A DNA stretch of 64,000 nt from Rhizobium tropici CIAT 899. Its GTDB lineage: Bacteria; Pseudomonadota; Alphaproteobacteria; Rhizobiales; Rhizobiaceae. A program made the position numbers and the translations under genes. Shown piece after piece: positions 43,420 to 52,900 of this stretch. Location of the stretch: positions 2,019,198-2,083,197 of the forward strand of contig NC_020062.1 in assembly GCF_000330885.1 (NCBI RefSeq), read 5' to 3'. Every line of letters starts with the position of its first letter. The first letter of the stretch is position 1. The notes below the pieces were generated by a model that searched no databases, was not told where the DNA came from, and worked only from the letters and a program-made list of their open reading frames with translations.

Positions 43420-44895
43420 TCAGGCCCTGACGTCGACTGTGCCCATCATGCCGAGATCTTCATGCTCGAGGATGTGGCAGTGATACATGCGTCGCCCCGG
43501 CAAATCCTGCCGCAACAGGATGCGTACCGTCTCGCCGGCGGCAACGTTCACGGTGTCTTTCCAGGCGCGGTAGGATGGCTGGGTGACTGCGCCATCCTTT
43601 TCGCGTTCGACAAGCTGGAACTGCGTCCCATGCACATGAAACGGATGGTCCATATCCGCCTGATTGACGATCTCCCATAACTCGACCTGTCCGACCTTCG
43701 AGATCTCGTCAATGCGGTTCATATCGAAACTCGCGCCGTTGATGAGGAACTTCATCTCCATGCCTTCCATGGATTCCGTCAACACAAAACGACGCGTGAC
43801 TGCCGGTTCCGCGAGGCGGTCAATTGTGCGCAGCGTCGCTGGAAGCAGCGGCACGTTGGGTGCAGCCTCCTCTGAAACATTGGCGGTCAGCAGGGTGATG
43901 CCGGCCGCTTCGGGCTTGCCGGGTCCCATCCACCCGCGATCATAGTCAAGCGTGACAAGCTTTGCCGCTCCGGGCCTATCGAAGGAGATGATGAGTTCGA
44001 CGCGCTCGGCAGGTGCAAGCAGCAACTCGTCGATGCCGACGGGAGCCTCAATAAGGCCGCCATCCGTTCCGATAAGCACCATGGCGGCATTCTCGAAGGC
44101 CAGCCGCAGGAAGCGCGCATTTGTCGCGTTGAAGAGACGCAGGCGACGCTTCTCCCCTTTCCTCGCGGTCAATACCGGATTTTTCTGGCCATTGACGAGT
44201 ACATGATCGCCGACGCGCCCGTTCATCACATCGATCATGTTGCTTGCCGGCATGCTTCCATCTTCGGCGATCCGAAGATCGGTGAACATCAGGACCGTAT
44301 CGCCATATTCGGCAGGGATCGGGTCATCCTTGGGTTTCACCAGAAAGATGCCGGCGAGACCCCGATAGACCTGCGCGGCGGTGAAGCCATGCGGATGGGG
44401 ATGGAACCAATAGGATGCGGCGCTGCCTTGCGGCAGATCGAAAGCATAGAGGCGCTCGCTACCCGAGGCGATGGATTCCATGGGATTGCCATCCTGATCG
44501 GCCGGCACCGGCATTCCATGCCAATGAACCGTCGTCGGTTCATCGGGAATGCCGTTCCTGAATCTGATCTCGACCCTGTCGCCCTCACGCGCCTCGATCA
44601 CCGGATTTCCGCCATTATAGAGAAGGGCCGGCGTGTCGAGCCTGTCTGCGAAGCGAACCAACCCCGGTTCGGCGGCAAGCCTTGCCTTGAATAGACCCGC
44701 TTCGCCGGCCTCGTTCATCAAACGCGGCAGCTCCCGCAAAGGCTGTCCTTCCGGCAAGACAGGCTTACCGCGGGTCATCGGCATGTCATGAGCGCCGCTT
44801 GCTCCCATATGTCCCATGTCATGCATCATCTGGGCTGCGGCCGGCCCGGAAATCGCAAGGCCCGCCAGCCCCGTCAGAAAATTACGTCGATGCAT
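43420..44895 (-). CDS. cueO: Multicopper oxidase (CueO/CopA-like, Tat-exported)
   Basis: About 491 residues from the ATG at 44893-44895, with AGAGGAA upstream. It starts with a twin-arginine signal (Arg-Arg-Asn-Phe-Leu-Thr-Gly), then a Met/His-rich stretch (Met-His-Asp-Met-Gly-His-Met). Copper motifs are His-Trp-His-Gly-Met, His-Pro-His-Pro-His-Gly, His-Pro-Phe-His-Val-His-Gly and His-Cys-His-Ile-Leu-Glu-His. It oxidises Cu(I) in the periplasm. A CueR-type operator faces it at 45091-45118, and cueR lies divergent. Confidence 0.92.
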   Translation of the reverse strand: MHRRNFLTGLAGLAISGPAAAQMMHDMGHMGASGAHDMPMTRGKPVLPEGQPLRELPRLMNEAGEAGLFKARLAAEPGLVRFADRLDTPALLYNGGNPVIEAREGDRVEIRFRNGIPDEPTTVHWHGMPVPADQDGNPMESIASGSERLYAFDLPQGSAASYWFHPHPHGFTAAQVYRGLAGIFLVKPKDDPIPAEYGDTVLMFTDLRIAEDGSMPASNMIDVMNGRVGDHVLVNGQKNPVLTARKGEKRRLRLFNATNARFLRLAFENAAMVLIGTDGGLIEAPVGIDELLLAPAERVELIISFDRPGAAKLVTLDYDRGWMGPGKPEAAGITLLTANVSEEAAPNVPLLPATLRTIDRLAEPAVTRRFVLTESMEGMEMKFLINGASFDMNRIDEISKVGQVELWEIVNQADMDHPFHVHGTQFQLVEREKDGAVTQPSYRAWKDTVNVAAGETVRILLRQDLPGRRMYHCHILEHEDLGMMGTVDVRA

Positions 44896-45090
44896 CGATT
44901 GCTTCCTCTTACTCAACGATATCCTTATAAGCGCGCTCACCACCGTGAACGCATCCGGACTGGTATCGATCCTGGCGTCCGGAGCGACAGACTGATTGCC
45001 TTGGTGGCGGATCTGGCGCAGCCGCAGGTCATGTTTTCAAGTCGCAGCACCATGAGAATTCTCATCTGTTTCGATCTGGTGGTGCTCAAA

Positions 45091-45118
45091 GTGGAGGTTC
45101 CAACCATGGTAAGGTCAA
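45091..45118 (-). promoter_or_regulatory. CueR-type operator/promoter for the multicopper oxidase
   Basis: Read on the minus strand: TTGACC as -35, then the CCTTACC/GGAACC dyad and a 19-nt spacer to CACTTT. The long spacer is typical of MerR-family promoters. It mirrors the site at 45144-45171. Confidence 0.75.
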
Positions 45119-45143
45119 GTGTCCTGCAGCGGAAAATATGCTA

Positions 45144-45171
45144 TTGACCTTCCCATGGTTGGAAGCTCCAC
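45144..45171 (+). promoter_or_regulatory. CueR-type operator/promoter for cueR
   Basis: TTGACC as -35 at 45144, the CCTTCCC/GGAAGC dyad and a 19-nt spacer to CACCTT. It matches the E. coli copA/cueO operator type. Confidence 0.75.
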
Positions 45172-45215
45172 CTTCCATCGGCAATATCAGGCAGTGCCTG
45201 TCAGGGAGAACATTC

Positions 45216-45665
45216 ATGAATATCGGACAGGCGGCGAAAGCATCGGGCGTATCGGCCAAGATGATCCGCTATTACGAAGAAACCGGCCTTATCCCCGCGG
45301 CCGGCAGAACGGCGTCGGGCTATCGCGACTATTCGGACACCGACGTCCACATGCTGCGTTTCATCCGCCGTGCGCGCGATCTCGGCTTTGCCGTTGCCGA
45401 AATCAGCGAGCTTTTGGAACTCTGGCGCGACGAAAGCCGCCAGAGCGCCGAGGTCAAGCGCCTCGCTCAGGGTCATATCGCGGCACTGAAGAAAAAGATC
45501 GCGGACCTGCAGGATATGGAGCACACACTCACCATGCTCGTTAGCTCCTGCCAGGGCGACCATCGTCCGCATTGCCCGATCCTGCAGCGGCTCGAGACCG
45601 ATCGGGAGGACGAAAATCTGTCAATCAAGCCTCGAACCGGCGCCATACCGCGGCCGCTGCAGTGA
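45216..45665 (+). CDS. cueR: Cu(I)-responsive MerR-family regulator CueR
   Basis: A 149-residue protein from the ATG at 45216, with AGGGAGA upstream. The N-terminal MerR HTH reads Ile-Gly-Gln-Ala-Ala-Lys-Ala-Ser-Gly-Val-Ser, then Met-Ile-Arg-Tyr-Tyr-Glu-Glu. The dimer helix follows. Cys112 and Cys120 (Cys-x7-Cys) stand at the same numbers as the Cu(I) ligands of E. coli CueR. The C-terminal tail is about 14 residues longer than E. coli CueR. It should activate the divergent oxidase gene and its own promoter. Confidence 0.93.
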   Translation: MNIGQAAKASGVSAKMIRYYEETGLIPAAGRTASGYRDYSDTDVHMLRFIRRARDLGFAVAEISELLELWRDESRQSAEVKRLAQGHIAALKKKIADLQDMEHTLTMLVSSCQGDHRPHCPILQRLETDREDENLSIKPRTGAIPRPLQ

Positions 45666-45740
45666 TCCCTGCTCGCTGACGTCTTGGTGGCGGGTTGCCA
45701 GCGTAAAGCTTGGTGAGGATAAATTCCCCGCAGCGGCCGC

Positions 45741-46649
45741 TCAGGCGCCCCCGTCCAGAAATTGCCGGAGACGCGGCACGACGAAATCGAGGAAGACGCG
45801 CACGCGCTGCGGCATGCGCGCGCCGCCGAGAAAGACCGCATGGATTTGCTCCTCGTCCGGCTCGACGACATCGGCAAGCACCTCGATAAGACGGCCGGCC
45901 GCAATGTCGGCCCGTACGTGATAATCGCCCATGCGGGCAAGCCCCACACCCGCCAGCGCCATGCGCCGGACGGTTTCGCCATTATTGGCAAGCAGCGAGC
46001 TCGTCATGGCGCGATCGACGATGCGGCCACTTTCCCTGATCGGCCAGACGGGTGCAAGACGGCGGAAATTGAAGCCCAGGCAATTGTGCCGCGAGAGATC
46101 ATCGACACCCAGCGGTATTCCATGGCGATCGAGGTAGCTGGGTGCCGCCACGATCTTGCGGCGGGCAATACCGATGCGGCGGGCAATCATGCCTGAAGCC
46201 GGCAAAGCCCCAACCCGAAAAGCAACGTCGGTGCGGTCGAGATAAAGATCGACGATTTCATCGGACAGCGACAGATCGACGACAACATTGGGATAGGTCC
46301 GCCAAAATTCCGGCAGGAGGGGCTCGAGGCCGAGCACCCCCAGGGCAACGGCAATATTGACCCGCACCGTGCCGCCGGTCGTCGTCGCACCCTGCGCCAG
46401 CTCCTGTTCGACCTCGTCGAGATCGTGCAGCAGGGCCTGGCTGCGCTCATAATAGATCTGGCCCTCCGGGGTCAGCGACAGCCGCCGGGTGGAACGCTCG
46501 ACGAGCCGCACGCCGAGCCTGGCTTCGATGCGGGAGATCAGCTTGCTGACGGTCGAAGGCGTCATGCGCAGCAGGCGCGCCGCTTCCGAAAAGCTGCCGG
46601 CTTCCACCACACGAAGAAATACCTGCATTTCGCCTGCGCGATTGTCCAT
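45741..46649 (-). CDS. LysR-family regulator
   Basis: A 302-residue LysR protein with the HTH Phe-Ser-Glu-Ala-Ala-Arg-Leu-Leu-Arg-Met-Thr-Pro-Ser-Thr-Val-Ser-Lys and Leu-Val-Glu-Arg-Ser-Thr-Arg. It diverges from the aldo/keto reductase and MFS genes (168 bp between starts) and is likely their regulator. The starting TTG/ATG context is not decisive; the ATG at 46647-46649 is used. Confidence 0.9.
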   Translation of the reverse strand: MDNRAGEMQVFLRVVEAGSFSEAARLLRMTPSTVSKLISRIEARLGVRLVERSTRRLSLTPEGQIYYERSQALLHDLDEVEQELAQGATTTGGTVRVNIAVALGVLGLEPLLPEFWRTYPNVVVDLSLSDEIVDLYLDRTDVAFRVGALPASGMIARRIGIARRKIVAAPSYLDRHGIPLGVDDLSRHNCLGFNFRRLAPVWPIRESGRIVDRAMTSSLLANNGETVRRMALAGVGLARMGDYHVRADIAAGRLIEVLADVVEPDEEQIHAVFLGGARMPQRVRVFLDFVVPRLRQFLDGGA

Positions 46650-46816
46650 GGAGCACCAATCTTTGATTTGGTTTCACAAATAATGTGAAAACTCAGCCAA
46701 TTCTCAAGCGAGAACGCGCTCTCTATTTCATAGGCGGAAGAGATTGCGCCATCAAGTCCGGTGCTCGATCCATTCACGGCGGCCAAAGCCGCCGAGGCTT
46801 TCAAAAGGAGTTTTCG

Positions 46817-47641
46817 ATGCTTACCGTTACCGCCCATGGCGCTGCAATTCCGGCGCTCGGCTTCGGCGTCTTCCGCATGTCGGACGCAGAAGTGGAGCGC
46901 GTCATCCCGGCCGCGCTGGAGGCCGGCTTCCGTCATTTCGATACCGCACAGATCTATCAGAACGAGGCGGCACTCGGCCGGGCTCTTGCAGCCGCCGGCG
47001 CCAAGCGCGACGATCTATTCCTGACGACGAAGGTCTGGGTCGACAATTATAGTCAGGATAGGTTCGCCGCCTCGGTGGACGAGAGTCTCGACAAGCTGAA
47101 GATCGACCGCGTCGATCTTCTCCTTCTGCATTGGCCGGGCGACAAGGTGCCGGTCGCGGAGCAGATCGAAATGCTGAACGCTGTTAAGGCCGCCGGCAAA
47201 ACCCGCTTCGTTGGCGTCAGCAACCAGAACATCGCTCACATGCGGGAATCGGTCAGACTTTCCAGCGCGCCGATCGTGACCAATCAGGTCGAGATCCATC
47301 CCTATCTGCCCCAGCGCGCGCTCGTTGCCGCCGCAAAGGCAAGCGGCCTTGCGATCACCGCCTACTATGGCATGGCCGACGGTGCGGTGCCGAAGAACCC
47401 GGTGCTGCAGCGGATCGGCGCCAGATATGGCAAGAGCGCCGCGCAGGTCGGTCTTCGCTGGCTGATCCAGCAAGGCCACATCGCTTTGTCCAAGACGGCC
47501 AATCCGGAGCGTGTCAAGGAAAACATCGCAATCTTCGACTTCAATCTCGACGAGGCGGATATGGCCGCCATCGCCGACCTCGCACGCCCGGATGGCCGGA
47601 TCGTCAGCCCGCCCGGCCTCGCGCCCGAATGGGACGCCTAA
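46817..47641 (+). CDS. Aldo/keto reductase (2,5-diketogluconate reductase-like)
   Basis: About 274 residues from the ATG at 46817, with AAGGAG upstream. It shows the catalytic Asp-Thr-Ala-x-x-Tyr-Gln-Asn-Glu, Lys in Thr-Thr-Lys-Val-Trp and His in Leu-Leu-Leu-His-Trp-Pro. Asn-Gln-Val-Glu-Ile-His-Pro-Tyr-Leu is present. It reduces carbonyl compounds with NADPH. A sugar-efflux-like MFS gene starts 12 bp later, so the two are an operon. Confidence 0.92.
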   Translation: MLTVTAHGAAIPALGFGVFRMSDAEVERVIPAALEAGFRHFDTAQIYQNEAALGRALAAAGAKRDDLFLTTKVWVDNYSQDRFAASVDESLDKLKIDRVDLLLLHWPGDKVPVAEQIEMLNAVKAAGKTRFVGVSNQNIAHMRESVRLSSAPIVTNQVEIHPYLPQRALVAAAKASGLAITAYYGMADGAVPKNPVLQRIGARYGKSAAQVGLRWLIQQGHIALSKTANPERVKENIAIFDFNLDEADMAAIADLARPDGRIVSPPGLAPEWDA

Positions 47642-47653
47642 GGAGCTTTCAAC

Positions 47654-48865
47654 ATGGACACCAAGATTTCGACGGCCCAAAAGGCCCAAACATCCTCTCA
47701 CGCCCGATGGGCGCTTCTCGCTCTTGCGATCGGCGCCTTCGGCATCGGCACGACCGAGTTTTCGCCGATGGGACTTCTCCCGGTCATCGCCAAGGGGGTC
47801 GACGTCTCGATCCCGACAGCCGGCCTCCTCATCAGCGCCTATGCGATCGGCGTGATGGTCGGCGCCCCCTTCATGACGCTCGCCTTCAGCCGCTTCGGCA
47901 AGCGCACGGCGCTGATGCTGCTGATGAGTATCTTTACGATCGGAAATCTCATGTCGGCGATGGCGCCGGGCTATTTCACGCTGCTGCTCGCCCGGCTCGT
48001 CACCAGCCTTAACCATGGCGCCTTCTTCGGCCTGGGCGCGGTGGTGGCGGCAAGCGTCGTGCCGAAGGAAAAGCAGGCGAGCGCCGTTGCCGCCATGTTC
48101 ATGGGGCTGACGATCGCCAATATCGGCGGCGTGCCGGCCGCAACCTGGGTCGGTCAGGCGATCGGCTGGCGCATGGCTTTTGCAGGAACGGCGCTGATCG
48201 GCATTGCCGCCATTGCAGCGCTATGGTTCGCCCTGCCGAAAGGCGAGCGCGGCGCGATGCCTGATATCAGGCGCGAACTTGCCGTACTTACTCACCCCAC
48301 CGTGCTGCTCGCGATGGCGACTACCGTGATGGGCGCAGGCGCGATGTTTTCGCTATATACCTATGTCGCTCCGGCTCTCACCGAACTTACCGGCACATCC
48401 AATAGCTTCGTGACCCTCGGGTTGGTCCTCATCGGCATCGGCTTCACGATCGGCAACTGGCTTGGCGGACGGCTCGCCGACTGGTCGCTCGACGGTGCGA
48501 CCAAGATCTTCCTGGCTCTGCTCGCAGCCATCATGTTCGCGTTGCCGCTGGCGATGGTCACCCACATAGGCGCCGCTATCGGTCTGCTTCTCTGGGGCGG
48601 AGCGGCATTTGCCATCGTCCCGCCCGTGCAGATGCGCGTCATGGAAGCAGCGGCAGAGGCGCCGGGTCTTGCCTCCTCCATCAATGTCGGGGCCTTCAAT
48701 CTCGGCAATGCTCTGGGCGCGGCCACCGGTGCAGCCGTTATCAGCCTCGGCTTTGGCTATGCGGCGGTCGCGATTGCCGGAGGCCTGCTGGCCGCCGCTG
48801 GCTTGGTACTGGTGTTGATCGGCACGCGCAAGCCGTCGTCATTGCCGGCGAATTGCAACGCTTGA
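47654..48865 (+). CDS. MFS transporter (DHA1, AraJ/YdhP-like)
   Basis: A 403-residue, 12-TM protein. Gly-Thr-Thr-Glu-Phe-Ser-Pro-Met-Gly-Leu-Leu-Pro in TM1 and Gly-Ala-Pro-Phe-Met-Thr-Leu-Ala in TM2 are the marks of the AraJ/SotB/YdhP sugar-or-drug efflux group. It follows the aldo/keto reductase gene by 12 bp, with GGAGC before its ATG, so export of a reductase substrate or product is possible (inference). Confidence 0.9.
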   Translation: MDTKISTAQKAQTSSHARWALLALAIGAFGIGTTEFSPMGLLPVIAKGVDVSIPTAGLLISAYAIGVMVGAPFMTLAFSRFGKRTALMLLMSIFTIGNLMSAMAPGYFTLLLARLVTSLNHGAFFGLGAVVAASVVPKEKQASAVAAMFMGLTIANIGGVPAATWVGQAIGWRMAFAGTALIGIAAIAALWFALPKGERGAMPDIRRELAVLTHPTVLLAMATTVMGAGAMFSLYTYVAPALTELTGTSNSFVTLGLVLIGIGFTIGNWLGGRLADWSLDGATKIFLALLAAIMFALPLAMVTHIGAAIGLLLWGGAAFAIVPPVQMRVMEAAAEAPGLASSINVGAFNLGNALGAATGAAVISLGFGYAAVAIAGGLLAAAGLVLVLIGTRKPSSLPANCNA

Positions 48866-49146
48866 TAAGCTCCAAGCGTCCAAGTCCTCGATGATGAGAC
48901 CCGACCATACCGTCTGCAGGTTGATGCTATCGCCTGCAGGCGGTTTTGCGCCATCCCGGGGAATGCTTCTAGCTTTGTCCTGTCGAAGGCGCCCGTGGTC
49001 GTATAGCGCTGGCCGGTGCCGCACTTGCCGAATTAGCCGGCAGTCCTAATTTGTCTGATGAATTGAGAGCCATTGTATTGCCAGCGCAGGTTGCTTTCGG
49101 ATAGACCCTTTCTATTTCTCGCGTTCAAATTCTCCGGAGCATCGAA

Positions 49147-50298
49147 ATGCGTCTTGAACCGCAGCAGCGAATTTACGTCTGCTTTTTCCTCTTTGCGGTC
49201 TCGATGGGCGCAATGCTTTCGCGCCTTCCCGATCTGCAGGACGCCTTGCAGATCGACAAATCCGAGCTCGGCTTGACACTGATCGGCGCCGCTATCGGGG
49301 CGCTGATATCGCTCACCTTCGCCTCTCCGATCGTCGCACGTCTCGGCGCGCGCAAGACGGCATTCATCACCGTGCTCGGAACCTCCGCATCCCTGGCGCT
49401 CGTGCCCTGGATGGGCGTTGCTCCGCTTGTCTTTGCCATCCTGCTTTGCGAGGGACTGCTCGCCGGAGCGCTCGAAATCAATCTCAATGTCGAGATCGAT
49501 CGCATCGAGGCGCAGCTTGGCCGGGGCGTGATGAACCGCGCCCATGGCTTCTGGAGCCTCGGCTTTTTCGTCACCGCCCTCGTATCATCGGCAATACGCC
49601 AGGCCGGCATTTCGATGCAGTTGCACCTTGCCCTGACATTCACCTTCGTCCTGATCGTGGGTTCGCTTGTCATTGCCGGCATGCGCAATGCCCCGGCCCG
49701 CCCGATGCAGGATCACCCGGAGGCCGGGCATATCGCGCTGCCGACGTTCGGCCTTCTGCCTCTCTGCGTGATCGGCATTGCCGCCTTCCTGGTCGAGGGC
49801 GCGGGCATCGACTGGTCGGCGATCTATATGCGCGACGTCTTTCATGTCGAGCCGTTCGTCGGCGGCCTCGGGCTGACGCTCTTTACCTTCTTCATGGCGC
49901 TGGCAAGGCTGTTTGCGGACCGGTTCGTCGATCACTTCGGCTCCCGCACGGTTGCACTCTCGCTGCTGCTTCTTTCAACTGCCGGTCTCTGCTCCGTCTG
50001 GGTCGCACCTCACCCCAATGTGGCGCTGCTCGGCTTTGCCCTCATGGGCGCCGGTTGCAGCGCTGTTTATCCGCTGGCGGTTTCGGCGGCCGCCCAGCGC
50101 ACCGATCGTCCGGCCCATGTCAATGTTGCAGCACTTGGACAAATGTCCTTCGTCGTCTTCTTCCTGGCTCCGCCACTGCTTGGATTCGTTGCTGAGCATG
50201 CCGGTATCCGTACCGCCTACCTCGTATGCATCCCGGTCATCCTCGCCGCCCTGATGGGCATTGGGTCGCTCTCCGCACGCCGCAGCGCTTTTGCGTAA
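49147..50298 (+). CDS. MFS transporter (YbjJ-like)
   Basis: A 383-residue, 12-TM protein with Gly-Ala-Met-Leu-Ser-Arg-Leu-Pro-Asp-Leu in the first loop and Glu-Gly-Ala-Gly-Ile-Asp-Trp-Ser-Ala-Ile-Tyr in the middle. The latter is the signature of YbjJ/fucose-permease-like MFS proteins. It is separated from the previous MFS gene by 281 bp without a gene and seems to be its own unit. Substrate unknown. Confidence 0.88.
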   Translation: MRLEPQQRIYVCFFLFAVSMGAMLSRLPDLQDALQIDKSELGLTLIGAAIGALISLTFASPIVARLGARKTAFITVLGTSASLALVPWMGVAPLVFAILLCEGLLAGALEINLNVEIDRIEAQLGRGVMNRAHGFWSLGFFVTALVSSAIRQAGISMQLHLALTFTFVLIVGSLVIAGMRNAPARPMQDHPEAGHIALPTFGLLPLCVIGIAAFLVEGAGIDWSAIYMRDVFHVEPFVGGLGLTLFTFFMALARLFADRFVDHFGSRTVALSLLLLSTAGLCSVWVAPHPNVALLGFALMGAGCSAVYPLAVSAAAQRTDRPAHVNVAALGQMSFVVFFLAPPLLGFVAEHAGIRTAYLVCIPVILAALMGIGSLSARRSAFA

Positions 50299-50450
50299 GG
50301 ACACTGCTATCCCTAAAGTCGCCTGGGTCAAATCCGCCAGGATCCGTTATTCGCTGTGAGGGGGAACGCTATACGCTTCCCCCTCTTCCGCAGTCGAACG
50401 TGGGGTATCGCTCGCCTGCGTGCTTTCACCATGTCAGAAGCCTCGCCCGC

Positions 50451-51737
50451 TTATCGCAGCGAGCGGAATGCCGCCCTGACCTCGTTGGTGAAAATCGCCG
50501 GCTGTTCCCAGGCGGCAAAGTGGCCGCCATTCTCGGTCTTGTTGAAGTAGATCAGATTGCCGAAGGCACGCTCCGTCCACGACTTGGGTGCTTGATAGAT
50601 TTCTCCCGGAAAAACACTAACCGCGACCGGCACGGAAGGGATCCTTTCAAGAGCGTTGAAATTGTTGGTATGGTCTTCCCAATAGATCTGGGCCGCCGAG
50701 GTACCCGTCTCCGTGAACCAATAGAGAGAAATGTCATCCAACATCTCGTCGCGAGTGAGAACCTTTTCCGGCTGCTTGTTGCTATAGGTCCACTCGGCGA
50801 ACTTGTCGTACATCCACGCGGCCATTCCGATCGGTGAATCGACGAGCGAGTAACCGATCGTCTGCGGACGCGTAACCATCATTTGCGCGTAGGCAGCGCT
50901 GTCCCGGTAGAAAATCGCGAGCTTGTCGAAGCAAGCGCGTTCGTCCGCAGTGAGACCTGCGGGCGCCGGGGCACCTGCAGCCAAGATCGGCACGATTTCT
51001 TTTGGAACGATCGCAGGCATGTTGAGATGAATGCCCAGCAATCCCGGCACCTTTTGATGCGCCATGCGCTCGGAGATGACCGAGCCGCAATCACCGCCTT
51101 GCGAGACGAACTTCTCATATCCGAGCCGATTCATCAACGTGCCCCAGGCACGGCCGATGTGATCGGAGCCCCATCCACGGACGCTGGGTTTGCCGGAAAA
51201 ACCGAAACCGGGAATCGATGGCACTACGAGATGAAAGGCGTCTTCGGCCTTGCCGCCATGGGCGGTTGGGTTTGTCAAGGGATCGATGACCTTGAGCATT
51301 TCCAGAACCGAGCCCGGCCAACCGTGGGTCATGATCAGCGGCATTGCGTTTTCGTGTGGGGAGCGCACGTGAATGAAGTGAATATCCAACCCATCGATTT
51401 CGGTCATGAACATCGGCAGAGAATTGAGCTTCTGTTCCACCTTTCGCCAATCATAGCCGTCGGCCCAATATCCAACGAGATCGCGCAGGCGTTCGAGTTG
51501 CACGCCCTGGGAGTCGTCAGCGACATTTTCCTTGAGCGGCCAGCGTGCCGTCGCAAGCCTCTGCTTCAACTCGGCAATCGCGCTGTCGGGAATATGGACC
51601 TTGAACGGCTTTACACCGTCGGGCAAGGCGTCCGATGCGGCAAAGGACAGGGCAGGCTTCAGGAGCGAGGCCGCTCCAGCGACAGCGGCTGCAGTCACAA
51701 AGGCACGTCTATTCATTGAGAAGGATAAGGGCGACAT
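50451..51737 (-). CDS. Epoxide hydrolase-family alpha/beta hydrolase (Tat-exported)
   Basis: About 428 residues from the ATG at 51735-51737, with GGAG upstream. A twin-arginine signal (Asn-Arg-Arg-Ala-Phe-Val-Thr) leads into the epoxide-hydrolase N-terminal domain (about 45-150). The hydrolase core has the oxyanion motif His-Gly-Trp-Pro-Gly-Ser near 170 and the nucleophile in Gly-Gly-Asp-Cys-Gly near 245. The Asp nucleophile supports a true epoxide hydrolase. It would act in the periplasm, which is uncommon but known for such homologues. Confidence 0.9.
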   Translation of the reverse strand: MSPLSFSMNRRAFVTAAAVAGAASLLKPALSFAASDALPDGVKPFKVHIPDSAIAELKQRLATARWPLKENVADDSQGVQLERLRDLVGYWADGYDWRKVEQKLNSLPMFMTEIDGLDIHFIHVRSPHENAMPLIMTHGWPGSVLEMLKVIDPLTNPTAHGGKAEDAFHLVVPSIPGFGFSGKPSVRGWGSDHIGRAWGTLMNRLGYEKFVSQGGDCGSVISERMAHQKVPGLLGIHLNMPAIVPKEIVPILAAGAPAPAGLTADERACFDKLAIFYRDSAAYAQMMVTRPQTIGYSLVDSPIGMAAWMYDKFAEWTYSNKQPEKVLTRDEMLDDISLYWFTETGTSAAQIYWEDHTNNFNALERIPSVPVAVSVFPGEIYQAPKSWTERAFGNLIYFNKTENGGHFAAWEQPAIFTNEVRAAFRSLR

Positions 51738-52194
51738 CAGAATCTCCAAATGTTTGGGAGGTTTATTGAATGCCGCGAAGTTTTGCTTTCGGCGTGTATC
51801 CCGGTTGTGTTCTCAACCCAGCCAAATTGTATCCCTCTGTGTCCAGATCGACCGAGGCTACAATGGAACACAGAATTCTGCGTTTTGGTTTTGCCAGCGG
51901 CAAAATGCACCCGAAAAATATGGAACTTGGCCGAGTAGCCAGTGAAGAGGAATTTTTGGAACGTCTTGGAGTGGGAGATGAGGCAATGCGGGCTGCCAAG
52001 CCCTGCGGCGACCCCATAGAGATGGCGCGGGCTTGCGAAGTTCCTCGGCTCGATGGCTACCTGCTCGAAGCGGCGCTCGCCTATGGGTAAAATAGGGGCG
52101 GCTATCCTGGCGGGAGGAGAAACCATGGATAGCCGGCCGGCCGCGATACGATGAGATCAGGCCGGCAAATTTCACTTAATCGCGTTGCAGCGCC
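51738..52194. other. 457-bp region without a recognised gene
   Basis: The longest frames on either strand (51770-52090 plus, 51737-52126 minus) show no family motif and lack a ribosome-binding site. GGCTATCC (52100-52107) and GGATAGCC (52127-52134) form an 8-bp inverted repeat with a 19-nt loop, placed after the cytochrome gene end. The region is richer in AT than its neighbours. Confidence 0.45.
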
Positions 52195-52704
52195 TTACGG
52201 CGCATAGCGCGTAAAGACGTAATCGTGATCCCTGACGTTGCCGACATGGCAGCTGAGACAGGTTTCATGTTGCGCAACGTCGACCGGCTTGCCGTCAACG
52301 AACCGCCCGAAGCCCCAGCCGTGACTATCGGGATATTTCTTGGAATCCTTCACCATGACCTGCACCGTGGTCGGCGCTCCCGGCACCGTTGCCGGCGCGA
52401 ACTCCGTCGATTGCTTGCGTTTGTAGGCCAATTTGACGAGGATCGAGCCATCGGGAAAAGGCAGGGTGCCCTTCTTATAGGCGTCGACGGCGATATCGTT
52501 GCCGAGCACGGCGCGAAGCTCGTCGAGCGGCGGAGCCTCCTGCGCCGGCGCAATGAATCTCCAGTCCCGATAGCCTTCCGGTATGGTCACGCCGTAGATC
52601 GGCGATGCATTTTCCGGCGGCGTTGCAGAACCTGCCGATTGAGACGCGGCGATGCCGACGGCAAGGCTTGAGACGGCAAATGCGCCAAGGAATGCGAGTT
52701 TCAT
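52195..52704 (-). CDS. Cytochrome P460-family c-type haem protein
   Basis: About 169 residues from the ATG at 52702-52704, with AGGAG upstream. The signal peptide is about 24 residues. The middle reads Pro-Glu-Gly-Tyr-Arg-Asp-Trp-Arg-Phe-Ile and Leu-Arg-Ala-Val-Leu-Gly-Asn. The haem motif Cys-Leu-Ser-Cys-His sits near the C-terminus (about 152-156), as in the cytochrome P460 family. It is periplasmic. P460 relatives oxidise hydroxylamine or detoxify; this member's reaction is unknown. Confidence 0.85.
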   Translation of the reverse strand: MKLAFLGAFAVSSLAVGIAASQSAGSATPPENASPIYGVTIPEGYRDWRFIAPAQEAPPLDELRAVLGNDIAVDAYKKGTLPFPDGSILVKLAYKRKQSTEFAPATVPGAPTTVQVMVKDSKKYPDSHGWGFGRFVDGKPVDVAQHETCLSCHVGNVRDHDYVFTRYAP

Positions 52705-52900
52705 TTTAGACTCCTGCCTGACGGATAATCCCGCAGAAGATCGCCGCGAATTGTATCCGCTAAATTTCAGGAAACGGCTCGATTGTATCGCAATGTAGCC
52801 AGGGAAACCCATTCGTGTGAGCTGCTCATCGGAAATCGGGTGGCTACCGCTCCGGTTCGGACGCTAGGCTTCAGCTTATCACGGCTTCCGAGGACCCGAC

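Noticed and set aside
51770..52090. 106-codon plus-strand frame before the cytochrome gene
   Set aside because: No Shine-Dalgarno sequence, no recognisable motif, and a competing antisense frame; composition is not gene-like.
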